From the NCBI GenBank assembly GCA_025966225.1, contig JAOPVI010000254.1:1-52524 (forward strand): 52,524 nucleotides of DNA, given 5' to 3'. How positions within the stretch are numbered: the first letter of the stretch is position 1; each line of letters opens with the position of its first letter. Both the position numbers and the translations under genes were made by a program. Source of the stretch: Mycobacterium sp. GTDB lineage: Bacteria > Actinomycetota > Actinomycetes > Mycobacteriales > Mycobacteriaceae. Below are positions 25,490 through 36,594 of this stretch, piece by piece. Below the pieces are notes generated by a model. The model searched no databases, was not told the DNA's origin, and worked only from the letters and a program-made list of their open reading frames with translations.

Positions 25490-26380
25490 ATGGACCGCGA
25501 CATCGCGTTGGACACCTACCGGTATCTGCGCGGCGGCATCCCCGTCATGCTCGTGGTGCTCGGGGCGGCGCTGCTCCTCGAGCGCGCAGGCGCGACGTGC
25601 TGGCAGACGTCGATCAGCGCCTACTACTTCACGTCCGCGCACGCCGTGTTCATCGGCACCATCTGCGCAGTCGGCGCGTTGCTGATCGTCTACAAAGGGC
25701 TCAAGCCCACCGAGGACGTGCTGCTCAACTTGGCGGGCATCCTCGCCTTCGTGGTCGCATTCGTGCCAACCACCCGCCCGGTGCTGTGCGGGGCGACGGC
25801 TCTGCCGGTCGATGCCGTGACGAACGCGGCGATCATCGCGAACGTGTGGGCACTCGTCTTCGGACTCGTGGTGGCGCGGGCCGCGTCGTGGTGGATGTAT
25901 CAACGCACCGGTACCGGACGCGAGCTGGGATTCATCGCCAAGGTGGCGGTATGGGTGCAGCGGGCGGTGCTCGCCATCGGGCTGGCGGCGCTGATCGTCA
26001 CACCCGCCTGGTTCGTAACCAACGCACACGGGATTGCCGCCGCGGTGATGTTCGCGGCGATCATCGGCACGGTGTTCATCACCGCGTTCATCACCGACAA
26101 GGGCGAAGTACAGAGCACCAATCCCGCGCTCTATCAACGTATTTACCGGTTCATCGCGGTGTTGATGGCGCTGACGTTGATCGCCGCCGTCGCGGTGCAC
26201 CTCGCACTGGACAACTTCAACCACGTGGTCCTGGTCGTTGAGGTCGTGCTGATCTTCCTGTTCGGCGGGTACTGGGTTGTCCAAACAGTCGAAAAGTGGA
26301 AACCGCCGCCCCCCAAGGAACGGGTCGTTGCGCAGAAGCAGTGCACGCCTGCCCAAGAACGAGTGATGAACGCGCTCTAG
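25490..26380 (+). CDS. Multi-pass membrane protein of unknown function
   Basis: 296 residues with about eight hydrophobic helices, starting after YRYLRGGIPV. A conserved-looking first loop (CWQTSISAYYFTSAHAVFIG) contains Cys and aromatic residues, another loop has CGATALPVDAV, and the C-terminus is Pro/Lys-rich (VEKWKPPPPKER). No family is assigned with confidence. It lies 47 bp after the chelatase and at the left border of the lipid/PKS island. Codon usage looks like that of its mycobacterial neighbours. Confidence 0.75.
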   Translation: MDRDIALDTYRYLRGGIPVMLVVLGAALLLERAGATCWQTSISAYYFTSAHAVFIGTICAVGALLIVYKGLKPTEDVLLNLAGILAFVVAFVPTTRPVLCGATALPVDAVTNAAIIANVWALVFGLVVARAASWWMYQRTGTGRELGFIAKVAVWVQRAVLAIGLAALIVTPAWFVTNAHGIAAAVMFAAIIGTVFITAFITDKGEVQSTNPALYQRIYRFIAVLMALTLIAAVAVHLALDNFNHVVLVVEVVLIFLFGGYWVVQTVEKWKPPPPKERVVAQKQCTPAQERVMNAL

Positions 26381-26384
26381 TTAG

Positions 26385-27145
<761 letters not shown>

Positions 27146-27235
27146 CCGATTGGGAGGACACCTCAGGGAATCCACACCCAAACAGCTGGTCACGAAGGTC
27201 CGAAGAGTTTATTCGAAGTACGGGGGGTTATCGGC

Positions 27236-30200
27236 GTGATCAATGTGGCGATCGTCGGAATCGGATGCCGGCTTCCCGGCAAGGTGGCTGGGCCCGACCA
27301 GCTCTGGAAGTTCCTGCTCGCCCATGGCGACGGGATCATCGAGGTGCCTGCGGACCGGTGGCGCCTGGACCGCCTATACGACCCTAACCCGGACGTGCCC
27401 GGCCGGATGTACATCAGCAGTGGCGGCTTCCTGCAGGACTCGCTGTGGGACTTCGACCCGGAGTTCTTCGGGATCTCGGCGCGGGAAGCCTCAATCATGG
27501 ACCCGCAGCAACGGTTGCTACTCGAGGTCGCCCAGGAGGCGATGGACGACGCCGGGGTGTCCGGCCGGGTAGCCGGTCGGCCGGTCGGCGTCTACGTTGG
27601 CGGCTTCACGGCGGATAACCTGGTTCTCCGCAACTCCCCAACCAGCCGGACTGCGATCAACTCGCACACCGCGACGGCGGCCACGTTCACCATGCTGTCC
27701 AACCGGATCTCTTACGTGTACGACCTGCGCGGGCCAAGCATGACCATCGACACCGCCTGTTCGTCGTCCTTGGTCGCGCTGCATGAGGCCGCCCAAGCGA
27801 TGGCCCGCGGCGAGATAGAGCTGGCCCTGGTGGGCGGGGTGAACGCGATGCTCATTCCGGAGACCGTCATCGGGATGTGCAAGGGCCGGTTCCTCGCCGT
27901 GGACGGTCACTGCAAGACGTTCGACGCCGCCGCGGACGGCTACGCCCGCGGCGAAGGAGCCGGCGTGCTGCTGCTCAAGCCGCTGGCCGACGCCACCCGC
28001 GATCACGACCGGATTTACGCGGTGATCAAGGGCACCGGCGTCAACCAGGACGGGCGCACGTCGGCGATCACCGTTCCCAACCCCGACGCGCAAATGGACC
28101 TGATCCGCCGGGTGACCGCCGAATCCGGGGTGCGCCCCGAACAGATCGGATACGTCGAAGCCCACGGCACCGGCACCGCCGTCGGAGATCCGCTGGAGAT
28201 GGCCGCCATCGGTGAAACGCTGGGCCGGGTCGAGGGCCGCACCACCGACCTGGTCGTCGGCTCGATCAAGAACTCGATCGGTCATCTCGAAGCGGCAGCC
28301 GGTGTGGCCGGTGTGATCAAGGCAGCGCTGACCCTGCACCATCGCCAGCTGGCGCCCCAGGCGACGCTCAATGAACTCAACCCGGCGATCCCGTTCGCGG
28401 AGAATCGCCTGCGGGTGATTACCGAGGCCGAACCCTTCCCCGCCGGCTACCCGCAAGCGGCGGCGGCGGTCAACGGCTTCGGCTACGGCGGCACCAACGC
28501 GCACGCCGTCCTGGTGGAGGCCCCCGAGCCGACCCCGGCCGTCGATCGGCAGGCGCCGCTGCAGGTGCTGCCGGTGTCCGGCCGCAATGAGGTCGGCGCC
28601 CGTCAGCTGGCCCAGGAATTGCTCTCGCTGGCCTCTAACTCGACCGTCGACCCCGTTGCTTTGACTGACGCCATGTGGTCGCGACGCTCGCACCACAACT
28701 ATCGGTTCGCCGTGCCGTTCAGCGACCGCGACGACTTGCTTGCCCGGTTGACCTCGGTGGTGGACGGTGCCGTGGCCGGTGGCCGCACGATCGTCGACGG
28801 CGGCTCGCCGACGTTCGTCTACAGCGGAATGGGCCCGCAGTGGTGGCGGATGGGCCGAGACCTGCTCGCCGCCGACGGGCCGTTCGCGCTTACCGCCGCC
28901 GAGATCGACGAGATCTTCACCCGCCTGTCCGGGTGGTCGCTGATCGACGAGCTGCGCCGCGAGGAGGCCGATTCACGGGTGACCCGCACGGAGATCGCTC
29001 AACCCGCGAACTTCCTGGTGCAGGTCGGGCTGACCGCCGAATTGGCACGCGACGGCGTGCACCCGGCCGCTGTCGTCGGGCACAGCGTCGGCGAGGTCAG
29101 CGCCGCCTACGTCACCGGCATGCTGAGCCTCGACGACGCCGTCACAGTCAGCTACCACCGTTCCCGGCTGCAGGCCACCAGGGCCGGGTCGGGCGGCATG
29201 CTCGCCGCGGGCCTGAGCGAGGCCGAAGCGCTCGACTGGATCAGCGGGCGCGGCGACGTGTGCCTCGCGGCGATCAACAGCCCGTCCGGGGTGACCCTGG
29301 CCGGCAGCCATGCCGCAATCGCCGAGTTGAGCGAGCAGCTCGGCAACGAGGGCATCTTCGCCCGCGAATTGCGCGTCGAGGTGCCCTACCACTCGCACCT
29401 GATGGACCCAATCCTGCCGGAGCTGACCGAGGCGCTGAGCGGCCTGACCCCGCAGACACCGATCATCCCGCTGTACTCGACGGTGACCGGCGCGCAGGTT
29501 ACCGGGCCCGCTTGGGACGCCGAGTACTGGTGCGCCAACGTCCGCAAGCCGGTCCTGTTCGCAGCGGCAACGACCGCGCTGATCGACCGCGGCGACCAAG
29601 TATTCCTCGAGGTCGGCCCCCATCCGGCGCTGTCGGCCAACATCAAGGAGATCCTGCTCGGCAAGGGCGGCAACGGCACCGCGATCGGCACGCTGCGCCG
29701 GGACGTCGACGACCACACCAGCCTGCGGACGGCGCTGGCCGACCTCTACGCCGCAGGTGGCCTGGACACCGGCCATGCGCCGGGCAGCTCCGAAGGCGTG
29801 CCGCCGCACTGCCTGCTGCCGTCGCACCAATTCCAGCGGGTGCGGCTGTGGTCGATCGAGGAGGCGATCGTCGACGACCGGATGGGCAACGGCGACGCCC
29901 GCGCGCTGCCCGGCGACCCTTTCGACGCCGGGCACCCGGAATGGCGCGCCGAGCTGGCGGCCGCCGGACTGCCCTGGTTGCGGGACCACGTCGTCGCCGA
30001 CATGGTGCTTCTGCCCGGCGCGGCCTACCTCGACTCAGCCCTCGCGGCGGCAGCGCAGATCACCGATCGGCCGGCGCCGGCGCTGGATGACGTTCGTTTC
30101 GTCGCCCCGCTCGTGGTGGAAGACAACGACGTCCCGACCCTGCGCCTGGCCGTGGAGCCCTCGAGCGGGCGGTTCACGGCGAGCTCACGCGGCACATCGG

Positions 30201-33200
30201 GAGGCAGCTGGACCCGGCACGCGACCGGACGCATTGTGGACGGGCTGGTCCGGCCGGTGATGACGTTGCCCCAACTAACCGATGGCAGCGAGATCGCCGC
30301 CGATCAGCTGTACCCGCGCCTCGCCGAACAAGGCCTGCAGTACGGGCCGTTCTTCCGGCGGATCGTGCACGCGCGGGTAAGCGATTCCCAGGTGCTGGCC
30401 CGGGTGGACGCCACCGATACCGGCGTGGCCGCCTCCAACCACCAGGCTCATCCCGCCGTGCTGGACGCCGCCCTGCAGTGCGTTGCGCTGCTCAGCGGCG
30501 CCGACGAAGCATACGGCGGCGGCGCTGTCGTGCCGGCAGCGGTACGACATGTCCGACAGTTCGGGGCCCTGCCTGACGAGGTCCTCGTGGGTGTCACCCG
30601 CCTTGCGCCAGAGCCGGGCGAGGCCCAGCTGGTCGCTGACGTCGTGATCACGGCGGCCGACGGTCGGGTGCTGATCGAGCTGCACCGGGTGCAGTTCCGG
30701 CCCCTCAGCCCGCGGCCGCCGGCGCTCGGTGAACTCGAGCGGCTGTGGATCGAACCGTTGTTCGAGTCGCGCGAGCCGCGCGACTCGGCCGGCCGGGCCG
30801 ATGCCCTGGCCGGCGAGCGGGTGTTCCTGGTTGCGGCTGGCGAGGAGTCCACCCGGTGGGCCCGCGACTACGCCAACCAGCGCGGCACCGAGCAGCTGCT
30901 CACCGTCCGCGGCGGCGATCCGGCACAGATCTCTGCCGAATCGGAGGCCGAACTCCGTCGAGTGCTCGCCGTCGACCGGCACGACACCCGCCCGATGGTG
31001 GTCACCCTGATCGCGGCCACCGCAGCCACGGACGAGGTGCCGCCTCCCTCCCGGATGCTACGGGTTGAGCAGTTACCGGCGATGCTGGGTGGGGTGGCCC
31101 GCGCGGTGCAGAACGTGCAGGACGAGGCGCTGCTCGAGGGCCGGGAGCTGCCGATGCACGGTCTGGTGCTCACCCAAGGGGCGTTGCCGGTGCCAGGTGA
31201 CCGCGAGCTGCCGGACCTGGCCGCGTCCGCCCTCGTCGGCGCCCGTCGGGTCTTGCGCAACGAGCAGACGCTGTTGAACTGGCGGCTGATCGATGTCGAT
31301 CACGGCAGCCAGCTGACTACGGTCGTGCTGGAGTCCCTCGTCACCGGCGCCTACGCGGCTGATGACGCAGATGAGGTCGCGCTGCGCGACGGCCAGCGAA
31401 TGGTGATCATCAACCGGTCCAGCCTGTCCGGTCGACTGGAAGCATTCGAAGAAGCAGGACCGCTCAGCGACCCCGACGCAAACTTCGAGATCGAAGCGCC
31501 CCAAACCGGACGACTGGCCGACCTGGCCCTGCGAGAGATCCCGCGACATGCCCCTGGGCCCGGCGAGATCGAACTGCGGATGGAGGGCATCGGCCTCAAC
31601 TTCAAGGACCCGATGAAGGTCCTCGGTGTGCTCGGGGAGGCCGAGCTGGCCGGCACCCACTTCGGTCTGAGCCTCGGAATGGAGGGCATGGGCGTCATCA
31701 CCCGGATCGGCCCCGGCGTCAGCGGGTTCACCGTCGGCGAGTCGTGCTTTGTAAGCGTCCCGGGAATGGCGTGCCGCTACTTCACCACCCCGGTCGACGC
31801 GGGTGCGATCGAACCCGGTGACGGGCTGACCCTGGAGGCCTGCGGCTCGGTGGTGGTGTTGATGACCGCCCACTACGTGCTCAAGCACGCCGCCCGTGTT
31901 CAGTCCGGGGACTGGGTGCTGGTGGCCGGTGGCGCCGGGGGCGTCGGAATGGCCGCGGTGCAGATCGCTGCCAAGGCGGGTGCCCGGGTGATCGCGACTG
32001 CGTCCACTCCGGAGCGCGCCGAGCTGCTAAAAACCCTCGGAGCCGAACACGTTATCGACTCCAGGTCGCTATCGGCAATCTATGAGGTTCGCCAGCTCAC
32101 GGGTGGGCACGGAGCCGACGTTGTGGTGAATGCCGCCCCTGGTGAAGCGGTGGTGGCCAACTTGGATGTGGCCGCGGAGTTTGGCCGGGTGGTCGAGGTC
32201 GGCAAGACCGAGATCTTCAGTGGTCGGCTCATCGACCTGGCGGTCTTCAACAAGAATCTGTCGCTGATCTCCATCGATCTCGACCGGATGGTGGCGCACC
32301 GGAAGGACCTGCTGATGCTGGCCTACCGCGAAGTGCTCGCGCTGATCCGTGCCGGGAAATACGACCTGCTGCCTACGCGGATCCTACTGGTCTCGCAGGT
32401 GGCGGATGCCTTCGGCCAGGTGGCCCGCTCCACCCACCTGGGCCGGATTGTGCTGGATTTCACCGAGTCCGCACCACCGGTCAAGCCGGCGCGGCCGGTC
32501 GCCCACATCCGGTCCGACGCCGCTTACCTCATCACGGGTGGTCTCGGCGCCTTCGGTCTGGCCACCGCCACGTGGCTTGCCGGCAAGGGCGCAGGCACGA
32601 TCGTGCTCGCCGGTCGACGCGGTGCCGACAGCGCCGACCAGCAGGCGGCGGTGGAGGCCTTGCGCGCCAGCGGCGCAGACTTGCGGGTCGAGCATGCCGA
32701 CGTGGCCGACAGGGCGAGCGTGGACGCCCTGCTCGCCCGGTTGTCCGACGGACCGCCGCTTCGTGGTGTGTTCCATGCTGCCGGCGTCCTCGCCGATGAG
32801 CCATTCGGCGAGCTCAGCCGGCATGGTCTGAACTCGGTGCTGGGCCCCAAGGCCAGGGGCGCGTTCATCCTCAGCGAGGCCTTGGCCGAGACCGAACTCG
32901 ACCATTTCGTGCTGTACAGCTCGGTGACCAGCCAGGCCGGGACCATTCCGCAGTTCAGTTACGCGGCGGCGAACGCCGTGCAGGACGCTATGGCCCACTA
33001 CCGGGTGAGCATGGGACTGCCGGCGCTGTCGGTGAACTGGGGATCGCTCGCCGGCGGCATGGCCACCTCGAGCAAGGAAATCTCCAGATACCTGGCCCTC
33101 CACGGCTTACGTCCGCTGCCCTTGAGCGCTGCCTGCGAGTACCTGGACGTAGCGATTGGCCTGAAGCCTACCCAGGTGACGATTGCCGACATCGACTGGA

Positions 33201-33631
33201 TGGTGTGGGGGCCGATGCACCCGCCGTCGGCAGGCACCCCGAGATTCGCCGCCTTTGTCAACGCCGCCAGGGGCGCTTCCGCCGACAGCGGCTCCATGCG
33301 CACCCAACTCGCCGCGATGTCCGTCGAGCAGCGAGTCGAGGCGCTCAGCCGCACGCTGGCCGAACAGGCGGCTGGGGTGCTAGGTATCCCTGTCGACTCG
33401 GTCGACCCCCGCACCCCGTTGCCCGAACTCGGCTTGGACTCCCTAATGGCGGTCGAGTTGCGCGCCCGGATCAATGTCGCACTCGACGTGGAGATCTCCG
33501 CGTTGGAACTGAGCCGGAGCGGCGGCCTGTCCTCGCTTGCCTCTCGGCTCGGGGATCAGCTGGCGGTGGCCCCGATGAGCGACGCCCACAAGAAACAGAA
33601 CCCGAATGTCAAGGAAACGCGATCGCGATGA
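27236..33631 (+). CDS. MAS-like type I polyketide synthase (KS-AT-DH-ER-KR-ACP)
   Basis: 2131 residues, GTG start, close to mycocerosic acid synthase in length and domain order. KS ~1-430 with Cys175 in DTACSSSL and His in EAHGTGT and [10 protein letters not shown] has [13 protein letters not shown] has [14 protein letters not shown] and [11 protein letters not shown] has [18 protein letters not shown] has [18 protein letters not shown] has [10 protein letters not shown] with the phosphopantetheine Ser near residue 2066. All catalytic motifs look intact. Such single-module iterative enzymes build methyl-branched acids for trehalose or phthiocerol lipids. No PapA acyltransferase or MmpL is adjacent; only FAAL sequences follow, the first (a pseudogene) overlapping its stop. 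Confidence 0.93.
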   Translation: MINVAIVGIGCRLPGKVAGPDQLWKFLLAHGDGIIEVPADRWRLDRLYDPNPDVPGRMYISSGGFLQDSLWDFDPEFFGISAREASIMDPQQRLLLEVAQEAMDDAGVSGRVAGRPVGVYVGGFTADNLVLRNSPTSRTAINSHTATAATFTMLSNRISYVYDLRGPSMTIDTACSSSLVALHEAAQAMARGEIELALVGGVNAMLIPETVIGMCKGRFLAVDGHCKTFDAAADGYARGEGAGVLLLKPLADATRDHDRIYAVIKGTGVNQDGRTSAITVPNPDAQMDLIRRVTAESGVRPEQIGYVEAHGTGTAVGDPLEMAAIGETLGRVEGRTTDLVVGSIKNSIGHLEAAAGVAGVIKAALTLHHRQLAPQATLNELNPAIPFAENRLRVITEAEPFPAGYPQAAAAVNGFGYGGTNAHAVLVEAPEPTPAVDRQAPLQVLPVSGRNEVGARQLAQELLSLASNSTVDPVALTDAMWSRRSHHNYRFAVPFSDRDDLLARLTSVVDGAVAGGRTIVDGGSPTFVYSGMGPQWWRMGRDLLAADGPFALTAAEIDEIFTRLSGWSLIDELRREEADSRVTRTEIAQPANFLVQVGLTAELARDGVHPAAVVGHSVGEVSAAYVTGMLSLDDAVTVSYHRSRLQATRAGSGGMLAAGLSEAEALDWISGRGDVCLAAINSPSGVTLAGSHAAIAELSEQLGNEGIFARELRVEVPYHSHLMDPILPELTEALSGLTPQTPIIPLYSTVTGAQVTGPAWDAEYWCANVRKPVLFAAATTALIDRGDQVFLEVGPHPALSANIKEILLGKGGNGTAIGTLRRDVDDHTSLRTALADLYAAGGLDTGHAPGSSEGVPPHCLLPSHQFQRVRLWSIEEAIVDDRMGNGDARALPGDPFDAGHPEWRAELAAAGLPWLRDHVVADMVLLPGAAYLDSALAAAAQITDRPAPALDDVRFVAPLVVEDNDVPTLRLAVEPSSGRFTASSRGTSGGSWTRHATGRIVDGLVRPVMTLPQLTDGSEIAADQLYPRLAEQGLQYGPFFRRIVHARVSDSQVLARVDATDTGVAASNHQAHPAVLDAALQCVALLSGADEAYGGGAVVPAAVRHVRQFGALPDEVLVGVTRLAPEPGEAQLVADVVITAADGRVLIELHRVQFRPLSPRPPALGELERLWIEPLFESREPRDSAGRADALAGERVFLVAAGEESTRWARDYANQRGTEQLLTVRGGDPAQISAESEAELRRVLAVDRHDTRPMVVTLIAATAATDEVPPPSRMLRVEQLPAMLGGVARAVQNVQDEALLEGRELPMHGLVLTQGALPVPGDRELPDLAASALVGARRVLRNEQTLLNWRLIDVDHGSQLTTVVLESLVTGAYAADDADEVALRDGQRMVIINRSSLSGRLEAFEEAGPLSDPDANFEIEAPQTGRLADLALREIPRHAPGPGEIELRMEGIGLNFKDPMKVLGVLGEAELAGTHFGLSLGMEGMGVITRIGPGVSGFTVGESCFVSVPGMACRYFTTPVDAGAIEPGDGLTLEACGSVVVLMTAHYVLKHAARVQSGDWVLVAGGAGGVGMAAVQIAAKAGARVIATASTPERAELLKTLGAEHVIDSRSLSAIYEVRQLTGGHGADVVVNAAPGEAVVANLDVAAEFGRVVEVGKTEIFSGRLIDLAVFNKNLSLISIDLDRMVAHRKDLLMLAYREVLALIRAGKYDLLPTRILLVSQVADAFGQVARSTHLGRIVLDFTESAPPVKPARPVAHIRSDAAYLITGGLGAFGLATATWLAGKGAGTIVLAGRRGADSADQQAAVEALRASGADLRVEHADVADRASVDALLARLSDGPPLRGVFHAAGVLADEPFGELSRHGLNSVLGPKARGAFILSEALAETELDHFVLYSSVTSQAGTIPQFSYAAANAVQDAMAHYRVSMGLPALSVNWGSLAGGMATSSKEISRYLALHGLRPLPLSAACEYLDVAIGLKPTQVTIADIDWMVWGPMHPPSAGTPRFAAFVNAARGASADSGSMRTQLAAMSVEQRVEALSRTLAEQAAGVLGIPVDSVDPRTPLPELGLDSLMAVELRARINVALDVEISALELSRSGGLSSLASRLGDQLAVAPMSDAHKKQNPNVKETRSR

Positions 33632-34177
33632 CTCAGTCATCTCTTCCCGCTCTGCTGCAGGAGCGAGCCAGCCAAGAGCCACATGCCACGACCTACACCT
33701 CCGACGGTGCGGTGTTCATCGTGGGCCGCATGAAGGATCTGCTGATCGTGTACGGGCGGAATCACTACCCCGAGGACATCGAGGCGACGGTGAAGAAGCA
33801 CGGGCGGCCGGGTCGCGGCCATATAGCTCAGCGTCGTCAAGAACGACGTCAGCTCGGCGATATCCAAGTCGCACGGTCTGAACGTCGCGGACCTCGTACT
33901 GATACCACCCGGGTCGATTCCGACCACGACGAGCGGCAAGATCAGACGCGCCCGACCGATCCTGCAGTTGCTCGCATTCCTGTGTGGCGATTTCGCGATG
34001 GGCACGACCGTGGTTCTGGTCGTGTTGTTCGTCCTTCGGCCCAGGCTTTCGGGGTCGCCGCAGTTCACCTTGCCCAACGTTCAGATTGTGATCGGCGTGC
34101 TGGCTCTGCTGGCCGCCGCGGTGCTGGCACCGACTCCGAGCCGACCGATTCGACGAACTAGTACGGACGTTGTGTGA
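33628..34177 (+). pseudogene. Chimeric remnant of a FAAL and a Gap-like protein
   Basis: The ATG at 33628 overlaps the PKS stop (ATGA). The first ~24 codons resemble a FAAL N-terminus ([20 protein letters not shown]). They join directly to the FAAL C-terminal region ([20 protein letters not shown]), so roughly 450 codons are missing. A frameshift near 33805-33835 follows, and the FAAL end ([20 protein letters not shown], then TTSGKIRR) is read in another frame. From about 33957 it continues without break into [16 protein letters not shown] and [10 protein letters not shown], a fragment of a Gap/Sap membrane protein. It stops at 34177, overlapping the start of the intact FAAL. Not functional. 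Confidence 0.85.
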
Positions 34178-35949
34178 CGCCTATGCCTCAGCCATCTATT
34201 CTCTCGATGCTGCACGGACGTGCCAGCCTGCGGCCCCATGACGTAGCGTTCACTTTCACCAATTACGACGACGACTGGGCGGGTGTTCCCGAGACTCTCA
34301 CGTGGTCGCAGTTATCCCGCCGAACACTAAATGTGGCACGCGAGCTTGACCTTCATGGCTCGGTCGGAGACAGGGCAGTAATCCTGGCTCCCCAGTCCCT
34401 TGATTACATTGCGGCATTCCTGGGATCCATGCAGGCTGGGCTCATCGCAGTTCCGCTCCCGTTGCCGCACCGCGGCTCGAGTCATGAGCGTGTAAGTGCA
34501 GTCCTTGCCGATACGTCGCCCTCAGTTGTTCTCACAACGTCCGCGGTCGCGGAAGATATCACCGAATATGTTGATCAAGCACGCCTGGACGCTGTTCCAA
34601 AGATCGTCGAAATCGATTCGATGAATCTGGAAGTCGATGGCGGAACAAGCGTTCGGACAGACGATTTGCCTAGCACGGCGTATTTGCAGTACAGCTCAGG
34701 TTCAACCCGACTGCCAACTGGGGTCATGATCTCGCACCGCAACCTCCAAGTGAATTTCGAGCAGCTGATGCGCAGCTTTTTCGCGGACTCCCACGTTAAA
34801 GCCCCATCAAATGTCACGATTGTTTCGTGGTTGCCCTTTCATCATGACATGGGTTTGATGCTGGGAGTCTGCGCACCAATCCTCGGCGGCTATCGCGGCG
34901 AGCTGACGAGTCCGATTTCGTTCTTGGAAAGGCCGGCCAGATGGGTGCGATCTTTGGCCGGGAGTCCTCATGCGTGGTCAGCGGCGCCAAACTTCGCCTT
35001 TGACTTGGCCGCCCGCAAAACAAATGACAGTGACCTGGCCGGCCTCGACCTCGGGGGGGTGCTGGGCATCATCAGCGGTGCCGAACGTGTCGAGCCGGCC
35101 ACATTGGAACGCTTCGTTGATCGCTTTGCTCACTTCAATTTTCGGGACCATATGGTGCGTCCCTCATATGGCTTGGCGGAGGCAACCGTCTTCGTGGCGA
35201 CTGGCACCTGGAGTGATTCATCGAATGCGGTTCACTTCGACGTCGCGGAGCTGTCCGCCGGCCGCGCTCAGCGATGTGCGGCCGGGACCGGCACAGCGCT
35301 GGTCAGATACAAAGTGCCGCAATCACCCACGCTGCGGATCATCGACCGCGACACAAGCCGCGAGTGCCCGCACGGCTTGGTCGGCGAGATCTGGATACAT
35401 GGCGCCAATGTCGCCGACGGCTACTGGCGCAAACCGCCGGAGGAGCAGCGCTGCTTCGGCGCAATGCTCGTGGACCCGTCGCCGGGCACGCCTGACGGAC
35501 CCTGGCTGAGGACCGGAGACTTGGGAGTCATGTTCGACGGCGAGTTGTTTATCATGGGACGCATAAAGGATGTGATCATTATCTATGGACGTAATCATTA
35601 TCCGGACGACATTGAGGCGACCATCCAAGAGATAACCGGCGAGCGCGCTGCGGCGATATCGGTGCCCGAAGATGACACGGAGCGGCTTGTAGTCATAGTG
35701 GAACTCAGCAGGCGCGAAGGATCTGATGAAGAACACAGACAGGAACTCCGTTCAATAAAGGGGAAAATCGTTTCAGCGATATCGAACACGCACAGTTTAC
35801 GTGTAGCCGACGTCGTTCCGGTGTCGCTCGGTTCAATTCCGGTCACGACAAGCGGCAAGATTCGACGGTCAACTTGTGCCGACCGTTACCGGCAAAACGG
35901 ATTCAATCGTTTGGATGTTTCGGCGAGTGTTCTCAGTGAAGCGTGGTAA
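34174..35949 (+). CDS. Fatty-acyl-AMP ligase (FAAL, FadD23-like)
   Basis: 591 residues. ATP/AMP motifs are [15 protein letters not shown] and [12 protein letters not shown]; later ones are [19 protein letters not shown] and TTSGKIRRS with the C-terminal Lys. The long variant loop typical of FAALs and a nearly identical layout to the FAAL at 47351-49096 support activation of fatty acids as acyl-AMP for loading onto a PKS, here presumably the MAS-like enzyme upstream. The GTG at 34174 overlaps the pseudogene stop; ATG 34183 is the alternative. Codon use is visibly richer in A/T than in its paralogue (ATA, TTA and AAA codons, for example around 35560-35620), suggesting separate acquisition. Confidence 0.9.
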   Translation: MTPMPQPSILSMLHGRASLRPHDVAFTFTNYDDDWAGVPETLTWSQLSRRTLNVARELDLHGSVGDRAVILAPQSLDYIAAFLGSMQAGLIAVPLPLPHRGSSHERVSAVLADTSPSVVLTTSAVAEDITEYVDQARLDAVPKIVEIDSMNLEVDGGTSVRTDDLPSTAYLQYSSGSTRLPTGVMISHRNLQVNFEQLMRSFFADSHVKAPSNVTIVSWLPFHHDMGLMLGVCAPILGGYRGELTSPISFLERPARWVRSLAGSPHAWSAAPNFAFDLAARKTNDSDLAGLDLGGVLGIISGAERVEPATLERFVDRFAHFNFRDHMVRPSYGLAEATVFVATGTWSDSSNAVHFDVAELSAGRAQRCAAGTGTALVRYKVPQSPTLRIIDRDTSRECPHGLVGEIWIHGANVADGYWRKPPEEQRCFGAMLVDPSPGTPDGPWLRTGDLGVMFDGELFIMGRIKDVIIIYGRNHYPDDIEATIQEITGERAAAISVPEDDTERLVVIVELSRREGSDEEHRQELRSIKGKIVSAISNTHSLRVADVVPVSLGSIPVTTSGKIRRSTCADRYRQNGFNRLDVSASVLSEAW

Positions 35950-36189
35950 ACGCGGGAGCGTCGGACAGATCTTGTCGCGCAATGTGATGACGGCCAGATA
36001 GTCGAGCTCGTACCACTCCACACCGGGCCGGGGTCGAGCCGAAACACCCGGCCATCCAAACCGCAGCAATTGCGTCTAGTCGTTAATTGCGCCGGACCGG
36101 AGAATTACCAGAGTGAGTGGGCAGGCGACAGCGACCCGGCGGAGCTTGCGCAGCCGCGTTATGTTGCGAAACTGTGTATTTGGGGCTAG
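35950..36189. other. Gene-free stretch between FAAL and nirD, possible decayed ORF
   Basis: AT-richer than the surroundings. On the minus strand 36000-35950 reads EWYELDYLAVITLRDKI, faintly like the end of a SnoaL-type domain, but it is too short and unsupported at either end to call a gene. No clear terminator was seen. It marks the right border of the PKS/FAAL island. Confidence 0.4.
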
Positions 36190-36594
36190 TTAGGTCCGGC
36201 ACACCTGGACGTCGCCGGCCGCGGTGACGCGCGTCCGGTAGACGGACACGCGCACCGCGTCATCGTCGAGGCACGTGCCGTCGTCGAATGCGAACGCCTG
36301 CTTCTTGATCGGCGACTGCACACACGCGCGGCCCGCACGGTCCCCGACGATGCCCCGCGACATCACCGCGGCGCCCGACCACGGGTCGACGTTGCCGATC
36401 GCCCCCAACGATCCGTCGGCGAGCCGGAAGAGCGCCACCTGCGTCCCGTCGGACATCAACACGCCCACCCCGCGGCATGGCATCAGCAGGTCGTACGCGC
36501 AGGCCGTCGTCCACTCGGAATCGTTTGGTAGAGCTAGGGTTTCGAGGTCGTCGAGCTGAAATATGGTCTTCGCGCGAGCGCTCATCCGTGTCAC
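36190..36594 (-). CDS. nirD: Nitrite reductase (NADH) small subunit
   Basis: 134 residues from a GTG at 36594 that overlaps the nirB stop (GTGA); an ATG at 36585 would give a protein 3 residues shorter. NirD is a Rieske-fold domain that lacks the cluster ligands; here ACAYDLLMPCRGVGVLM, DPWSGAAVMSRGIVGD and IKKQAFAFDDGTCLDD match the family. It pairs with NirB in reducing nitrite to ammonia. Downstream (35950-36189) the DNA holds only a possible decayed fragment. Confidence 0.9.
   Translation of the reverse strand: MTRMSARAKTIFQLDDLETLALPNDSEWTTACAYDLLMPCRGVGVLMSDGTQVALFRLADGSLGAIGNVDPWSGAAVMSRGIVGDRAGRACVQSPIKKQAFAFDDGTCLDDDAVRVSVYRTRVTAAGDVQVCRT

Noticed and set aside
27518..28696. 392-codon minus-strand open frame opposite the PKS
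   Set aside because: Antisense shadow with biased composition; all PKS KS motifs are on the plus strand.
28675..30090. 471-codon open frame inside the PKS
   Set aside because: Alternative-frame shadow of the PKS, Arg/Pro-rich, with no domain similarity; the PKS frame carries every catalytic motif.
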